A stretch of DNA of 15,611 bases, from NCBI GenBank assembly GCA_050011895.1, contig JBEKIF010000110.1:1-15611 (forward strand), in the 5' to 3' direction. The position numbers and the translations under genes are program-made. The notes under the pieces are model-generated. The model made no database searches. It saw nothing but the letters and a program-made list of their open reading frames with translations, and was not told the DNA's origin. The stretch is from DATBGO01 sp050011895. Lineage in GTDB: Bacteria; Actinomycetota; Actinomycetes; Streptosporangiales; Streptosporangiaceae. Shown here in pieces: positions 15,073 to 15,611 of this stretch. The stretch's first letter is position 1, and the number at the start of each line of letters is the position of its first letter.

Positions 15073-15098
15073 GGACCGTCAAGCGGAGGAGGCGCAAG

Positions 15099-15611
15099 AT
15101 GGTTACCCAGGATTCAAGGGGCGCAGGCCCGGGACTGGTTAGCCGGGATGCAGCGGCTGCAGGCCCGGCAGTGCCTAGCCGGCCGGTGACCGAGCGGCAG
15201 GCCCGGTTCTTGCCGGGCCTGCGCATGCTCGTACTGGCCATCGTCCTGGCGCTGGCCGGGGCGGCGCTGCTCGTGGCGGCCAGTCACCAGAGTCACGCCG
15301 CCGCCGCGGCGCTGATAGTGGTCGGCATCCTTGTCCTTGCCGCCAGCGGGCTCGTACTGCGGGGGCTCACCCCGGTCGTCCCCGGGCAGGCGCGTGTCGT
15401 CCAGCTGTTCGGCCGCTACCGCGGCACTATCCGCGACCCGGGCCTGCAGTGGGTGAACCCGTTCACCAACCGCATCGTGGTGTCCACCAGGATCCGCAAC
15501 CAGGAGTCAGCGCAGGCCAAGGTCAACGACGCCGACGGCAACCCGATCGAGATCGCCGCCGTGGTGGTCTGGCAGGTTCACGACACCGCCAGCGCCGTCT
15601 ATTCGGTCGAC
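15099..15611 (+). CDS. SPFH-domain membrane protein, copy 2 (3' end outside window)
   Basis: 171 codons open to the last base. An N-terminal Ala/Gly-rich stretch of about 45 residues is longer than in copy 1. Two hydrophobic segments follow (MLVLAIVLALAGAALLVAA; AALIVVGILVLAASGLVL), then VVQLFGRYRGTIRDPGLQWV and the SPFH core up to Val-Asp. The two copies differ at many positions until the last 122 bases, which are identical. Whether copy 2 is intact cannot be seen here. Confidence 0.9.
   Translation, partial: MVTQDSRGAGPGLVSRDAAAAGPAVPSRPVTERQARFLPGLRMLVLAIVLALAGAALLVAASHQSHAAAAALIVVGILVLAASGLVLRGLTPVVPGQARVVQLFGRYRGTIRDPGLQWVNPFTNRIVVSTRIRNQESAQAKVNDADGNPIEIAAVVVWQVHDTASAVYSVD
15490..15611 (+). 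repeat. 122-bp tract identical to 10266-10387
   Basis: Partner of the tract in SPFH copy 1. It ends at GTCGAC, which is also the last base of the window and the deletion junction in copy 1. Confidence 0.9.

Overview
The window is high-GC DNA with strongly G/C-biased third codon positions, and its families point to an actinomycete: F420-type PPOX and LLM proteins, a WS/DGAT acyltransferase, a DinB/DUF664 protein, a LuxR regulator and a phosphorothioate-dependent McrA-like nuclease. I cannot name the genus. Both ends cut through genes. I see no rRNA, tRNA, CRISPR array or intact transposase.

Layout, left to right. Positions 1-1506 hold the C-terminal part of a LuxR regulator, followed by a small ABM-like protein (1622-1906). 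A PPOX-family protein converges on it (2125-2547, minus) and a DUF1801 protein follows (2774-3223). Next comes a decayed stretch on the minus strand: the C-terminal remnant of an LLM oxidoreductase (about 3384-3650) and a WS/DGAT acyltransferase broken by a one-base frameshift (3945-5326). An SDR oxidoreductase (5613-6371) is divergent from it. A probable phosphorothioate-DNA restriction endonuclease (6579-7499) and a quinoprotein-like beta-propeller lipoprotein (7865-9550, minus) converge.

From 9856 there is an SPFH membrane-protein locus with a putative two-site operator. Its SPFH gene (9911-10652) carries an internal deletion. It is followed by one ORF joining a ribbon-helix-helix domain to a VapC-like PIN nuclease (10687-11262). 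A DoxX protein (11459-11884) and a Cys-rich small protein (12128-12388, minus) come next. About 1.4 kb without a convincing intact gene contains a SnoaL-like remnant. A PaaI-type thioesterase (13800-14249) and a DinB protein (14289-14840, minus) converge. An ABC-ATPase N-terminal remnant (14875-14971, minus) sits just before a second SPFH gene (15099 to the window end), which has the same promoter/operator layout as the first.

Two themes stand out. The first is decay: at least five broken genes in 15.6 kb. The second is the SPFH/RHH module: two SPFH copies behind near-identical promoter regions, a 122-bp tract of perfect identity between them, and an RHH-PIN fusion behind the damaged copy. 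A roughly 90-bp repeat also occurs twice, once upstream of the DUF1801 gene and once between two convergent genes.
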